From: Helicobacter pylori
GTDB lineage: Bacteria; Campylobacterota; Campylobacteria; Campylobacterales; Helicobacteraceae
Assembly: GCF_030062585.1 (NCBI RefSeq)
Contig: NZ_CP071935.1
Coordinates: 996,996-1,036,739 of the forward strand
Reading direction: 5' to 3'
Length of the DNA stretch: 39,744 bases
A program made the translations under genes and the position numbers. Positions 1 through 8,600 of the stretch are shown piece by piece. Numbering within the stretch: the first letter of the stretch is position 1; each line of letters begins with the position of its first letter. The notes beneath the pieces are model-generated. The model was not told where the DNA came from, did not search any database, and saw nothing but the letters and a program-made list of their open reading frames with translations.

Positions 1-85
1 TATTCTTTTATTCTTTTATTCTTTTATTCTTTTATTCTTTTATTCTTTTATTCTTTTATTCTTTTATTCTTTTATTCTTTTATTC
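1..85. repeat. 8-bp tandem repeat (TATTCTTT), about 10.6 copies
   Basis: An uninterrupted head-to-tail array of the octamer TATTCTTT begins at the left edge and ends at base 85, so the array may extend beyond the window. Eight is not a multiple of three, so gain or loss of one unit shifts any reading frame that crosses it. On the plus strand the array has no stop in any frame (it reads as a hydrophobic eight-residue cycle, YSFILLFF). On the minus strand TAA recurs in every frame. Repeats of this kind are slippage-prone contingency loci in H. pylori. Confidence 0.95.
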
Positions 86-168
86 CGCCGGTGTTGTTTT
101 TTTTATTTCTTTTGTTTTTAACTTTTTTGGGTTGGGTTGATTTGGGGGGTTTGCGTTTAGATTTTTAG
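1..168 (+). CDS. Possible 3' end of a hydrophobic ORF carried by the octamer array
   Basis: In the frame starting at base 1, the plus strand is open through the octamer array and onward to a TAG at 166-168. It encodes repeated YSFILLFF followed by a Leu/Phe-rich tail that includes LFFLFLLFLTFLGW. The tail would be a convincing membrane segment, and a frame-shifting repeat fits a phase-variable gene. However, T-rich DNA produces such ORFs by chance, no start is visible, and the array could instead be an intergenic spacer tract. I do not recognise the product. Confidence 0.2.
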   Translation, partial: YSFILLFFYSFILLFFYSFILLFFYSFIPPVLFFLFLLFLTFLGWVDLGGLRLDF

Positions 169-195
169 AATCGATCTAAAAGAAAACTTTTTTCA

Positions 196-1074
196 TCAAG
201 TTTCTTTTTTAAAAAAGCCTAAAAATTTCTTAAACACTCCTTTAGGATCGAACGTGTCGCACATTTTACACCCATACATGCCAATTAAAATCACAAGCCA
301 GCTCACATACACCCAACTCATCAAAAACCACAAAATAGAAACGCTCCCATACAGCTCATGGTAAGTGCGATTATACAACACATAATAAGTGAAAGCCCAT
401 TTTAACACATGCCAAGAAACGCTCGTAAAAAACACCCATAAAAACACCCAAAAATAATGTTTAAACACCTTATTCGTGGGAATGGTAAAAAGGATCAAAA
501 AAAACGCGTAAGTGCCTATCCATCTTAAAACATGCAACAAGCTTGAATCTTTATCTTCAAAAAACACTTGGATCTTAATATCAAAAAACACCACCAAAGG
601 CAGAGCGAATAAAAACACTAAAGTCGTGCCAAAACCCCAAAATAAAAAGATTTCTTTACCCTTAAAATGCGCATAATCTCTGGGCTTTGCATCAAAAATT
701 TTTGATGCGATGGAGCGGTAGTTTTCACAAAAAAGCACCAACGCCACCACAATGGACACCTCTTCAAGCGTGCCTAAAGTCATGTCTGTTTTTTTAAAAT
801 TTTCTAAAAAATCCTTAATTGCACCAATGAGTTTAGGAGCGTTGGGGAAAATCAAGGCTTCCATTTCACCGCTATGCGCTTGCAAATAATGAGACACAAA
901 AAGACTAAACACAAACAACAAAATAGGCGATAAAGATAAAATCGTATAAAAACTCAAGCTGGAAGCGTAGTAAAACAATTCGCTTAACCCCAAAAAGGCG
1001 TTTTGAAGGTGCTCGGGGAAAATCATTCTAAGAAGGTTCAAAAACCCTCTAACGCTTTTAAAAAGTTCTCTCAT
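196..1074 (-). CDS. YihY/BrkB-family integral inner-membrane protein
   Basis: This 292-residue protein has about six predicted hydrophobic segments (near residues 35-62, 105-125, 143-166, 185-205, 208-232 and 243-270). The early segment FYTILSLSPILL and the late one with GSVSILWFLMSWVY resemble the YihY/BrkB (UPF0761) family. That family was once annotated as ribonuclease BN, but RNase activity is not credited to it, and its molecular role is unclear. The ATG (minus strand, 1074-1072) overlaps the bioB stop codon by one base (TAATG), so the gene is probably translated by coupling downstream of bioB. It corresponds in order to the conserved integral membrane gene next to bioB in H. pylori reference strains. 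Confidence 0.8.
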   Translation of the reverse strand: MRELFKSVRGFLNLLRMIFPEHLQNAFLGLSELFYYASSLSFYTILSLSPILLFVFSLFVSHYLQAHSGEMEALIFPNAPKLIGAIKDFLENFKKTDMTLGTLEEVSIVVALVLFCENYRSIASKIFDAKPRDYAHFKGKEIFLFWGFGTTLVFLFALPLVVFFDIKIQVFFEDKDSSLLHVLRWIGTYAFFLILFTIPTNKVFKHYFWVFLWVFFTSVSWHVLKWAFTYYVLYNRTYHELYGSVSILWFLMSWVYVSWLVILIGMYGCKMCDTFDPKGVFKKFLGFFKKET

Positions 1075-1922
1075 TAATGACAGCTTGTCGCCATTGTCAA
1101 GCCATAAGAGAGCAGTTTTTCTATATCTTTTTTAGGGGCTTTGCCTTTGGTGGTTAAATAATCCCCCAACACCACCGCATTGATGCCGTATTCAAAAAGC
1201 TTGGCTTCCTTTTTGTCATTATCTTTAAACACCACTTCACGCCCCCCAGCCACCATAAGCCTAGCATTAGGCAAAAACTCTTTAGCCAAAAGCACGCATT
1301 CTAGGGCTTCATCTGCGCTCAAAGTCTCTGCATCAATGGGCAATACCGGGTTTTTAATGAAAAAATTAATCGGCGTGGTGTGCGGGGAGAGCGAAGCTAG
1401 CGCCCTAAGCATTTCAATCCGATCTTCCCAGCTCTCATTAAGCCCAAAAATCCCCCCACTGCACAAGCCTAACCCCGCCCTTAATGCGTTTTCGCATGTG
1501 ATAAACCTTTCTTCCCATGTGTGCGTGGAACAAATCTTAGGGAAGAAATTTTGCGAAGTCTCTAAATTGTGGTTATAGCTATGAATGCCCGCATCTCTTA
1601 AAAACTCTAGCTGATCCAAATCCGCGCGCCCGCAGCATGCGATTAAATGCAAGCCTAATTCTTCTTGATTGATGGCTTTAGCTAATCTAGCGATGTATTC
1701 GCATTTTTCATCGTCTAATTCGCGCCCTGAAGTAACCAGGCAAAACCCTAAAGCCCCTAATTCCCTTAAGGCTCTAGCCTCTTGTAAAACCACTTTTTCA
1801 TCTTTAAATTTATAGCGTTTGATCGCTCCTTGGTGGTGTGAGCTTTGCGTGCAATAAGCGCAATCTTCCTTGCAATCCCCACTGCGCACATTGGAAATAG
1901 AACATAAAAAAATCTCTTGCAT
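1074..1922 (-). CDS. bioB: Biotin synthase (radical SAM)
   Basis: BioB inserts sulfur into dethiobiotin in the last step of biotin synthesis, using a SAM-cleaving 4Fe-4S cluster and an auxiliary FeS cluster. The radical SAM motif CxxxCxxC is seen at residues 17-24 (CKEDCAYC), followed by the BioB-typical sequence YNHNLETS. Two ATG codons compete. The ATG at 1928 lies one base after the AAAGGA ribosome site, whereas the ATG at 1922 is about seven bases from it and gives 282 residues. I chose 1922. The gene is transcribed leftward from an extended -10 element at 1964-1969 and is followed by the YihY-type gene with a one-base overlap. It is divergent from the type III res gene. Confidence 0.93.
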   Translation of the reverse strand: MQEIFLCSISNVRSGDCKEDCAYCTQSSHHQGAIKRYKFKDEKVVLQEARALRELGALGFCLVTSGRELDDEKCEYIARLAKAINQEELGLHLIACCGRADLDQLEFLRDAGIHSYNHNLETSQNFFPKICSTHTWEERFITCENALRAGLGLCSGGIFGLNESWEDRIEMLRALASLSPHTTPINFFIKNPVLPIDAETLSADEALECVLLAKEFLPNARLMVAGGREVVFKDNDKKEAKLFEYGINAVVLGDYLTTKGKAPKKDIEKLLSYGLTMATSCH

Positions 1923-1963
1923 AATCATTCCTTTGTTTTAAAAAAGTTGGTTTTTTGAGACTG

Positions 1964-1969
1964 ATTATA
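1964..1969 (-). promoter_or_regulatory. Extended -10 element for bioB
   Basis: On the minus strand the sequence reads TGCTATAAT, a perfect TGnTATAAT extended -10 hexamer, 42 bases before the chosen bioB start. H. pylori sigma-80 promoters often rely on this element with little -35 conservation. Confidence 0.6.
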
Positions 1970-2089
1970 GCAAAGAAAAAGAAGCGCTTTTGATTTTAAA
2001 GGCTTTATTCCATTAAATATTAAAACTAAAACTTTATTTGATTTTAATTGTTCGCTAGCGCCTCTAAAGTCAATCTCAAAACTTTACGC

Positions 2090-2095
2090 TATAAT
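2090..2095 (+). promoter_or_regulatory. -10 element for the first type III res gene
   Basis: TATAAT lies 28 bases upstream of the ATG at 2124. Transcription from it would begin near 2101, downstream of the TTG at 2048 that opens the long reading frame. This favours the ATG at 2124 as the true start and makes the C10 tract decisive for expression. Confidence 0.6.
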
Positions 2096-2123
2096 TCCTT
2101 TAACTTTTCACTTAAGGGATTTC

Positions 2124-4666
2124 ATGCAAGATTCATTCACTCAAAGTTACCCCCCCCCCAATCAGCGATAAAAAATCATGCGTTAAATAACGCACCCAAT
2201 AATAAAGAAATAGAACTACCCACCCACATCACCAGTAATTTAAAAAAAGAGCTTAGAGATTATCAAAAAAAAGCGATACACAATTATTTAGAAAAACGCC
2301 AATCCCACCCCACTCAAAAGCATTTCATGTTTGAAATGGCCACCGGTAGCGGCAAAACCTTAGTGATGGCGGGTTTGATTTTAGAATGCTGCAAACAAGG
2401 CTATCAAAACTTTATCTTTTTTGTAAACAGCACCAGCATTTTAGAAAAAACGAAATTGAATTTTACAGACAGCGCCTCATCAAAATACCTTTTTAGCGAG
2501 AATATCAATATCAATGATGAAAACACAGAAATTAAAAGCATCAATAATTTAAACGAAAGCCATAACAACGCTATCAACATTTATTTCAGCACCATTCAAG
2601 GCTTGTTTTCATTATTCACTAAAGCTAAAGAAAACGCTATCACCCTAGAGGATTTAAAAGATCAGAAATTGGTTTTTTTAGCGGATGAAGCGCACCATTT
2701 AAACACAGAGACTAAAAAGAAATTAAATGATAGTGAGGCTAGTGAAAAACGCAACTGGGAAAGCGTGGTGAAATTAGCGCTAGAACAAAATAAAGACAAT
2801 TTATTGCTGGAATTTAGCGCCACTATCCCTAAAGAAAAAAGCGTTGAAGAAAAATATAAAAACTTAAAGGTGGCAACTTACACCTTAAAAGAATTTAGCG
2901 AGGATAAATTTTGCAAAAACATCTACTCCCTTTCTTATGAAAATAAAGCATTAGAAACGCGCTTTTTAGGGGCATGCGTTTCCAGTTTGTATAAAGAATT
3001 ACTAGCCCAACACCACAATATTGAAAACTTTAAACCATGCATTTTGTTTAAAAGCGAAAGGATTGAAGAGAGTAAAAAAAATCAAGAGCGCTTCAATGCG
3101 TTTTTAGAAAATTTAAGCCCTTTAGATTTGGAAAATTTTTTCCATTACAGCCGCAACGCTTTTTTTAAAGCTGCTAAAAGCTTTTTTGATGAGAAAAATT
3201 ACACCCCTAACCTTGTGGCATTCTTGCAAACGAAATTCAAAAAAAGCGCCCAGATTAACACCAACAACGAAAAAGAATTAGAAAAAGGCATGCTTTTATT
3301 GAACTCCCTAGAAGACAGAGACAACCCTAAAAGAGTGATTTTTAGCGTGGATAAGCTCAATGAAGGCTGGGATGTGCTGAATTTGTTTGACATTGTTAGG
3401 CTTAAAAATAAAGCGAGCCAAAAAGACACCACCAAAGACGCCCAGCTCATAGGGCGAGGAGCGAGATACTACCCCTTTAGCTATAACGATTTCAAGCCAG
3501 GCCGCATAGAGTTTTACCAACGCAAATTTGATCTTTTTAACCCCTTAAGCGCGCTAGAGAGGTTAGACTACCATGCCATTTATGACAGCGAGTTTATCGC
3601 TAAATTAAAAGAAGAATTACGAGAGTTAGGATTAGGATTAATTGAAAAGGAAAAAACAACTATCCCTTTAACACCCACCAAGCGTTTCAAATGCTACTAT
3701 GCGAGCAACAAAAGAGAAAAAAATAACAACCTCTTCAATAAAGACTATTCAGGTCCTGTTGAAGCCACACTCCAAAGTTTGCATGTCCCCTTATTTGGCT
3801 TTAATGTGCGTGAAAAGCAAGTGGATTTTAAAGAAGAAAATAAAGGCGATAGAACTTATTATATACCCCACACCTTAGATAAAATCCCTATAAACTATTT
3901 TTTAAAAGCCCTTAATTTAAAAAACCTGGATTTCAAAACGCTTAAAAAAGCCTTTAAAAAACATGCCTTTAACAATAAAGTGGGATTTATAGAGCGGTAT
4001 GTCTCTTCATTAAAAACAAACTTCCATAAAAACCAAAAGTTTGATGACAACGAAATCCTTTTAAAACTCGCTGTTTATATCATTGGAAATTTAAAAGACA
4101 CGCTTTTAAAAGAGCAAGATAAATACGAGGTGAGCGCGTTAGAATTAAAAGAATTTGAAACGCATAATAAAAGCCTTAGCGCTAGTGAATGGGAAAAAAA
4201 CATTCCCCCCTATGAATGGCTGCTTTTTAAAGACATGAGGAAACTAGACAGCGATTTAGAAAGGGAGTTTTTAGATTTTATCAATAAAAATAAAGAGATT
4301 TTAGACAAGAAATTCAAAGAATGGTGCGTTTTAAGGAACGATCATTTCGCTGAATTAAAAGTTTTTTGCAATATAAAAGGCCCTTATTACGCGCAAGGTT
4401 TTGAGCCGGATTTTATCCTTTTTGCCCAAACGCACGAAGATGAATTTTTAGGCTTCACTTGTTACATGGAAGCTAAAGGCGAGCATTTAGAGCCTTCTAA
4501 CGCTTGGAAAAAAGAATTTTTAGAAATGCTAGAAAACGCCACGCTTAAAAGCCATAACAAAAAACTCTATTTAAAAGGCTTGCCTTTTTTCACGCTCCAT
4601 AATAGCGTAGTCAATGGCGATTTTCAAACCGCTTTCCATCAAATTTTTAAGGACAAAGAATGTTAA
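2124..4666 (+). CDS. res: Type III restriction subunit Res, phase-variable, OFF (C10 frameshift)
   Basis: Res supplies the helicase and nuclease of a type III enzyme and acts with Mod. Helicase motifs are visible: Walker A ATGSGKT (nt about 2338-2358), DEAH in FLADEAHHL, motif III SATI, and motif VI QLIGRGARYY. A C-terminal PD-(D/E)xK nuclease is seen as EPDFILF then MEAKGE (nt about 4404-4485). The best start is ATG 2124, with AAGGGA five bases upstream and TATAAT at 2090. The C10 tract at 2150-2159 puts this ATG out of frame, giving a TAA a few codons later. Eight or eleven C would restore an 847-residue protein. The long frame can only be opened from a TTG at 2048, which lies upstream of the promoter. 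The stop overlaps the mod start (ATGTTAA). Confidence 0.9.
2150..2159 (+). repeat. C10 homopolymer, slippage switch of res
   Basis: Ten consecutive C follow the ninth codon's TA. From ATG 2124 the frame runs TAC-CCC-CCC-CCC-AAT-CAG-CGA-TAA, so the product ends after 15 residues. The frame continues into Res only when the tract length equals 2 modulo 3 (8 or 11). Confidence 0.9.
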
Positions 4667-6456
4667 AAACCCTACTAGATATTTTAATTAATCATTTCAC
4701 TAAAGAACGCTTAGTAACTTTAATCCTAACAGCTGATGAAAAGCTTTTAACTTTCATGCTTGAGAACGAAAACGCTAACGACTATAAAAAACACTTTTTT
4801 AAAACGATCGCTAATTCGCTCGTATTCAATGAAAAAGCGTTATTGGAATGTTTAGAAATAAAAGAATTAGATCGCTCTTTCACGCGATTTAAAAATAAAA
4901 TAGGTTTATTTTCACAAGAGGGTTTTATCAAATCTAGCGAATTAGTCGTTTTGAATTTCCCTTTTAAAGACAATGTTTTATTGGGTAACGCTAAAGACAA
5001 CAGCACCAAATCTAACGAGCTTTTTTACCATGAAATATTGCATAAAAACGAAATTGACACGCTTTTACACAAAAAAGCGTTGTGTAATTTTGAAATGCAT
5101 GGACAAGGCGATTTAGAAAGCGCTTTAAAAGATGAAAACACAAACTACCTTATCAAAGGCAATAACTTGATCGCTCTTCATTCTTTAAAAAAGAAATTCG
5201 CTAAAAAAGTGAAATGCATCTACATTGACCCCCCTTATAATACCGGTAATGACAGCTTTAATTACAACGATAATTTTAACCACAGCTCTTGGCTAGTGTT
5301 TATGAAAAACAGGCTTGAAGCGGCTAGGGAATTTTTAAGCGATGATGGCGTGATTTTTGTGCAATGCGACGATAACGAACAGGCTTACTTGAAAGTGTTA
5401 ATGGATGAGATTTTTCTTAAGGAGAATTTTGTGGCGAGTATTAGTTGGAAACAATTTCATTCAGTTAAAAATGATGCTGCTAATTTTTCAAAAAATATTG
5501 AATACATACTATGTTATTGCAAAAATTTTTCTAAAAACCTTATTAGTAATGAGCCGTTTGATAAATCAAATTCGTATAAATTAAAAGATGAAAATGGTTT
5601 TTACAAATTAGACCCTGTGTGGGCAAAAAGCGGTAATAGTTTTAGCCCTTATACTTTTCTAAATGGTAAAACTTGGTCTCCCCCTAGCGGGACTTTTTGG
5701 CGTTATTCAATAGGCATATTAAAAGATATGGAACAAAATAATAGAATAGTTTTTAATGGTAAAAATCCTATGGCTAAACGCTATCTTTCAGAAGTAGCCG
5801 AAGGTAGAAAATCTTCAACTTTTTGGGACGGATCAGAAGTTGGTTATAATCTTAATGGAGATGCTGAAATAAAGCAACTATTTAATGGAAATAAAGTTTT
5901 TAATAACCCCAAACCCGAAGCCCTAATTTCAAAAATTTTAGAAATTTCCACCCAAGAAAACGACCTCGTGTTAGATTTTTTTGCCGGGAGTGGGACGACT
6001 TGCGCGGTGGCGCACAAAATGAAACGCCGCTACATTGGCATCGAGCAAATGGACTATATAGAAACGATCACCAAAGAAAGGTTAAAAAAAGTCATAGAGG
6101 GCGAGCAAGGGGGCATTTCTAAAAAATGCGGTTTTAAAGGGGGCGGGAGTTTTGTCTATGCTGAATTAAAAGAAGTGAATTTAGAAATTAAAAAACAAAT
6201 CCTTAACGCTAAAAGTAAGAGCGAATGCCTAAAAATCTTTAACGATCTTAATGAGCGCATTTTAAAACGCGCCGATTGCAAGATTGATGAAATTGATAGC
6301 GAAGAGTTCCAAAATTTAGATTTAAATGAGCAAAAAAGGATTTGTTACGATCTTTTAGACTCTAATGAAGACTATTTGAACCTGGGCGATATTGACGAAG
6401 ACGCATGGGAGATAGATGAGATCACCAAAAAATACAATGAAATTTTTTATTCTTAA
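4660..6456 (+). CDS. mod: Type III DNA methyltransferase Mod (N6-adenine, beta class)
   Basis: Mod recognises the target site and methylates adenine. It also guides Res. The 598-residue protein has the beta-class order: catalytic motif IV DPPY at 190-193, a variable target-recognition region at about 265-405, then SAM-binding motif I DFFAGSGT near 438. The recognition region (nt about 5450-5900) is more AT-rich than its flanks and carries different codon use, as expected for an exchanged specificity domain. The core block around KPEALIS...DFFAGSGTTCAVAH is almost the same as in the second Mod at 20176-22659. No homopolymer switch is present here. The ATG overlaps the res stop, so translation is likely coupled, although a truncated res would terminate far upstream and could reduce mod expression by polarity. 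Confidence 0.92.
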   Translation: MLKTLLDILINHFTKERLVTLILTADEKLLTFMLENENANDYKKHFFKTIANSLVFNEKALLECLEIKELDRSFTRFKNKIGLFSQEGFIKSSELVVLNFPFKDNVLLGNAKDNSTKSNELFYHEILHKNEIDTLLHKKALCNFEMHGQGDLESALKDENTNYLIKGNNLIALHSLKKKFAKKVKCIYIDPPYNTGNDSFNYNDNFNHSSWLVFMKNRLEAAREFLSDDGVIFVQCDDNEQAYLKVLMDEIFLKENFVASISWKQFHSVKNDAANFSKNIEYILCYCKNFSKNLISNEPFDKSNSYKLKDENGFYKLDPVWAKSGNSFSPYTFLNGKTWSPPSGTFWRYSIGILKDMEQNNRIVFNGKNPMAKRYLSEVAEGRKSSTFWDGSEVGYNLNGDAEIKQLFNGNKVFNNPKPEALISKILEISTQENDLVLDFFAGSGTTCAVAHKMKRRYIGIEQMDYIETITKERLKKVIEGEQGGISKKCGFKGGGSFVYAELKEVNLEIKKQILNAKSKSECLKIFNDLNERILKRADCKIDEIDSEEFQNLDLNEQKRICYDLLDSNEDYLNLGDIDEDAWEIDEITKKYNEIFYS

Positions 6457-6574
6457 GTTTGATCGTTTTACGCGCACCATTTAACGCATCAAAACGCTAC
6501 GCCTATTTAGTGGGTAAAAATAAACGATTAAAAATATTGTTGTAGTATTCAAGCCAACCAACAAGGAGCAAAAC

Positions 6575-7438
6575 ATGAAAACCTTTAAAAACTGGCTCTG
6601 TTTTAGCCTGATCGCTATGAGTTGGCTCCAAGCGGACATGCTGGATAATTTCACTAAGGTCATTAACAGCTACACCACTAAAAAGCTTAATGAAATCAAA
6701 GATCAAGTCAATAGCGCTAACCCCACTAAAAATCGCAATACCACTTATAACGCTAATGGCATGCTCACTAACATTGATTGCAAGGTCTTAAAAAATAACT
6801 TCTATTCGGTGTGTTATTCTAGCGAATTAAAAAACCCTATTTATGGCGTGAGCGTGTTGTTTGGGGATTTAGTGGATAAAAACAATATTGAAAAACGCTA
6901 TGAGTTTAAAACGGACACACGATTAGCCAAATACCAACAAGCCACGACACAAGATTACACCAGAAGCGGTTTTGATAGGGGGCATTTTGTGGCGAATGAC
7001 GCTTCTTTTGATTTTGCGTCTAACCCTTTAAGAGAGACTTACAGAATGACTAATATCACCCCTGAAGCCAAAAACACCAACAGGCATTCTGTTTTATTAG
7101 TGGAAAAAGAGGGCCGTAATTTGGCCAGGAAATACCATCAAGTTTTAGTAGAAGAACTCACCATCATCAAACAGGGTTATAGGACTTTTAGCTCTAAAAA
7201 TATCGCTATCCCTAGCGGATTTTGGTACCACTATGATACAAGCCTAACGGATAGCTATGAAAACGCTAAAAGCGAATGCTTTTATATCCCTAATGACAAC
7301 CAAAACTATCCCTTACAAGAAATGAGAAAAGATTGTAAAGAATACGAGCGAGTTGAAAAGCAAGTGGTTTTTAAGAACAATAAAAACACTGAGTTGAACG
7401 AATTGCCTAAGTATCTTAACAACGCTAAGAAGTATTAA
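6575..7438 (+). CDS. Exported DNA/RNA non-specific endonuclease (NucA/NucG-like)
   Basis: This 287-residue protein begins with a basic residue pair and a hydrophobic stretch (about residues 5-20, ending LQADM) that looks like a signal peptide, so it probably acts in the periplasm or outside the cell. The sequence DRGHFVANDAS (134-144) is the DRGH signature of the DNA/RNA non-specific nuclease (beta-beta-alpha metal) family, with His137 as the expected general base. ITPEAKNTNR (161-170) supplies the downstream metal-binding Asn region. A strong AAGGAG sits at 6563-6568, six bases before ATG. In a naturally competent species such an enzyme could nick or degrade incoming DNA or scavenge nucleotides; this role is inference. 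It sits just downstream of mod but has its own ribosome site and a 118-bp gap. Confidence 0.82.
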   Translation: MKTFKNWLCFSLIAMSWLQADMLDNFTKVINSYTTKKLNEIKDQVNSANPTKNRNTTYNANGMLTNIDCKVLKNNFYSVCYSSELKNPIYGVSVLFGDLVDKNNIEKRYEFKTDTRLAKYQQATTQDYTRSGFDRGHFVANDASFDFASNPLRETYRMTNITPEAKNTNRHSVLLVEKEGRNLARKYHQVLVEELTIIKQGYRTFSSKNIAIPSGFWYHYDTSLTDSYENAKSECFYIPNDNQNYPLQEMRKDCKEYERVEKQVVFKNNKNTELNELPKYLNNAKKY

Positions 7439-7764
7439 AACCGCTCTTAAAATGCCCGTAAAAACACCGGTATTGTGGATAAAGGTTTAAGAAGTCAAAT
7501 TTCTAAATGGCTTAAAACTGGTTTTTTATTAGAAGCGATAAGGGTTTTATGGGCGTTGGAGGAATGAGATGAAATTATTATTACAATTATGGCAAACACA
7601 ACAATAGATCCGGGTTTAAGATAATCTCTTGTAGTTGTTTGCTGGTTTGCTGGATCAATCCATGCTATCCATATGAAACAGCCTATAATCCATAAAAACA
7701 ATCCAAATACCCCATTTCGCTTCTCGCAACCCTAAAAACAACAATATGCAAATTTTAAATTATT
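7439..7764. other. Spacer between nuclease gene and tyrA with one weak small ORF
   Basis: This 326-bp interval separates a plus-strand gene from the minus-strand tyrA, so it is a convergent intergenic region. Apart from the small minus-strand ORF at 7495-7701 I see no gene, clear hairpin terminator or repeat. The sequence around 7555-7610 is unusually AT-rich. Confidence 0.5.
7495..7701 (-). CDS. Small hypothetical membrane protein or gene remnant
   Basis: A 68-residue frame starts at TTG 7701 and shows two hydrophobic stretches: FLWIIGCFIWIAWI near residues 2-15 and VVFAIIVIIIS near 34-44. The frame is open 33 bases further upstream (residues GCEKRNGVFGL) to a TAG, but without an ATG, and no convincing Shine-Dalgarno sequence precedes the TTG. 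Either this is a short two-helix membrane protein with a weak start, or the remaining 3' part of a broken gene. An H. pylori reference strain carries an unnamed hypothetical gene at this position in the order. I do not recognise a family. Confidence 0.35.
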   Translation of the reverse strand: MFLWIIGCFIWIAWIDPANQQTTTRDYLKPGSIVVFAIIVIIISSHSSNAHKTLIASNKKPVLSHLEI

Positions 7765-8592
7765 TTACATGAACTCCTGGAGTTTGTTCGCTTGCGCCAT
7801 CCATTCTGCTAGGCTTTCATAATCGTTATTTTCTATCCAAGCCTTAGCTTGTGCGATTTCTTTTTCGCATTTTTTAATCGCTTCTAAGACATTGTCTCGG
7901 TTTTGTTTGAAAATATCTTTCCACATTAAAGGCGAGCTTTTAGACAAACGGCTCATATCCCTAAAACCCCCACCCGCTAAAGATAAAATCATCTCTGGGT
8001 CGTTTTGCTTTAAAACGCTATTGGCTAACGCATAGCTCAAAACATGGGGTAAATGGCTGATATAGGCCACATGGGTGTCATGCTCGCTAGATTTCATTTT
8101 AATCAAGCGCGCTTTAACGCCTAAAAAGATTTCTTTAGCGATCTCTACTTGCTCAGTCCCTGAATCTTCTAAATCGCACAATATCACCAAAGCGTTTTCA
8201 TACAGCCCCTTAACGCTCGCTTTAGGGCCATAAAACTCTGTCCCGCACATGGGGTGCGCGGCGATGAAATTTTGACGGATGCTTTTAGGGATATTGCGAA
8301 TGATTTGCGCTTTAGCACCCCCTAAATCAATAATCGTTGCGCTTTTTTTGATAGAGGTCATTTTTTTCAAACACCCAATGATGCCCTCAACTGGAATGGC
8401 TAAAAAAATCACATCGCATTCTAAAATCTTTTCAAACTCCACGCATTCATCTACAAGCCCCAAAGTCAAAGCCAATTTGGCATGCAAGGCGTTGTGATCA
8501 TAGCCTATAACGCTTTTAAAACGCCCCCATTCTTGTAAGGCTAGCCCTAAACTCCCCCCCATAAGCCCTAAACCAATAATGCCTGCTTTCAT
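7765..8592 (-). CDS. tyrA: Prephenate dehydrogenase
   Basis: TyrA converts prephenate to 4-hydroxyphenylpyruvate with NAD(P)+, the committed step to tyrosine. The N-terminal Rossmann motif GLGLMGGSLG is at residues 7-16. The sequences AAHPMCGTE and HDTHVAYISHLPH carry the conserved His residues of the active site and the helical dimerisation domain. The length (275 residues) suits a monofunctional cytoplasmic enzyme without a fused chorismate mutase or ACT domain. It starts eight bases after the lon stop on the same strand, so it probably belongs to a bamD-lon-tyrA transcript. Confidence 0.93.
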   Translation of the reverse strand: MKAGIIGLGLMGGSLGLALQEWGRFKSVIGYDHNALHAKLALTLGLVDECVEFEKILECDVIFLAIPVEGIIGCLKKMTSIKKSATIIDLGGAKAQIIRNIPKSIRQNFIAAHPMCGTEFYGPKASVKGLYENALVILCDLEDSGTEQVEIAKEIFLGVKARLIKMKSSEHDTHVAYISHLPHVLSYALANSVLKQNDPEMILSLAGGGFRDMSRLSKSSPLMWKDIFKQNRDNVLEAIKKCEKEIAQAKAWIENNDYESLAEWMAQANKLQEFM

Positions 8593-8600
8593 GCCAAATT

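Noticed and set aside
1-85. CRISPR array
   Set aside because: Units are 8 bp and contiguous with no spacers, so this is a simple sequence repeat.
2048-2123. TTG 2048 as the start of the first Res (872 residues)
   Set aside because: It lies upstream of a good TATAAT at 2090 and of the ATG with a strong ribosome site at 2124. The extra residues look like translated promoter DNA, and the in-frame continuity is an accident of the C10 length.
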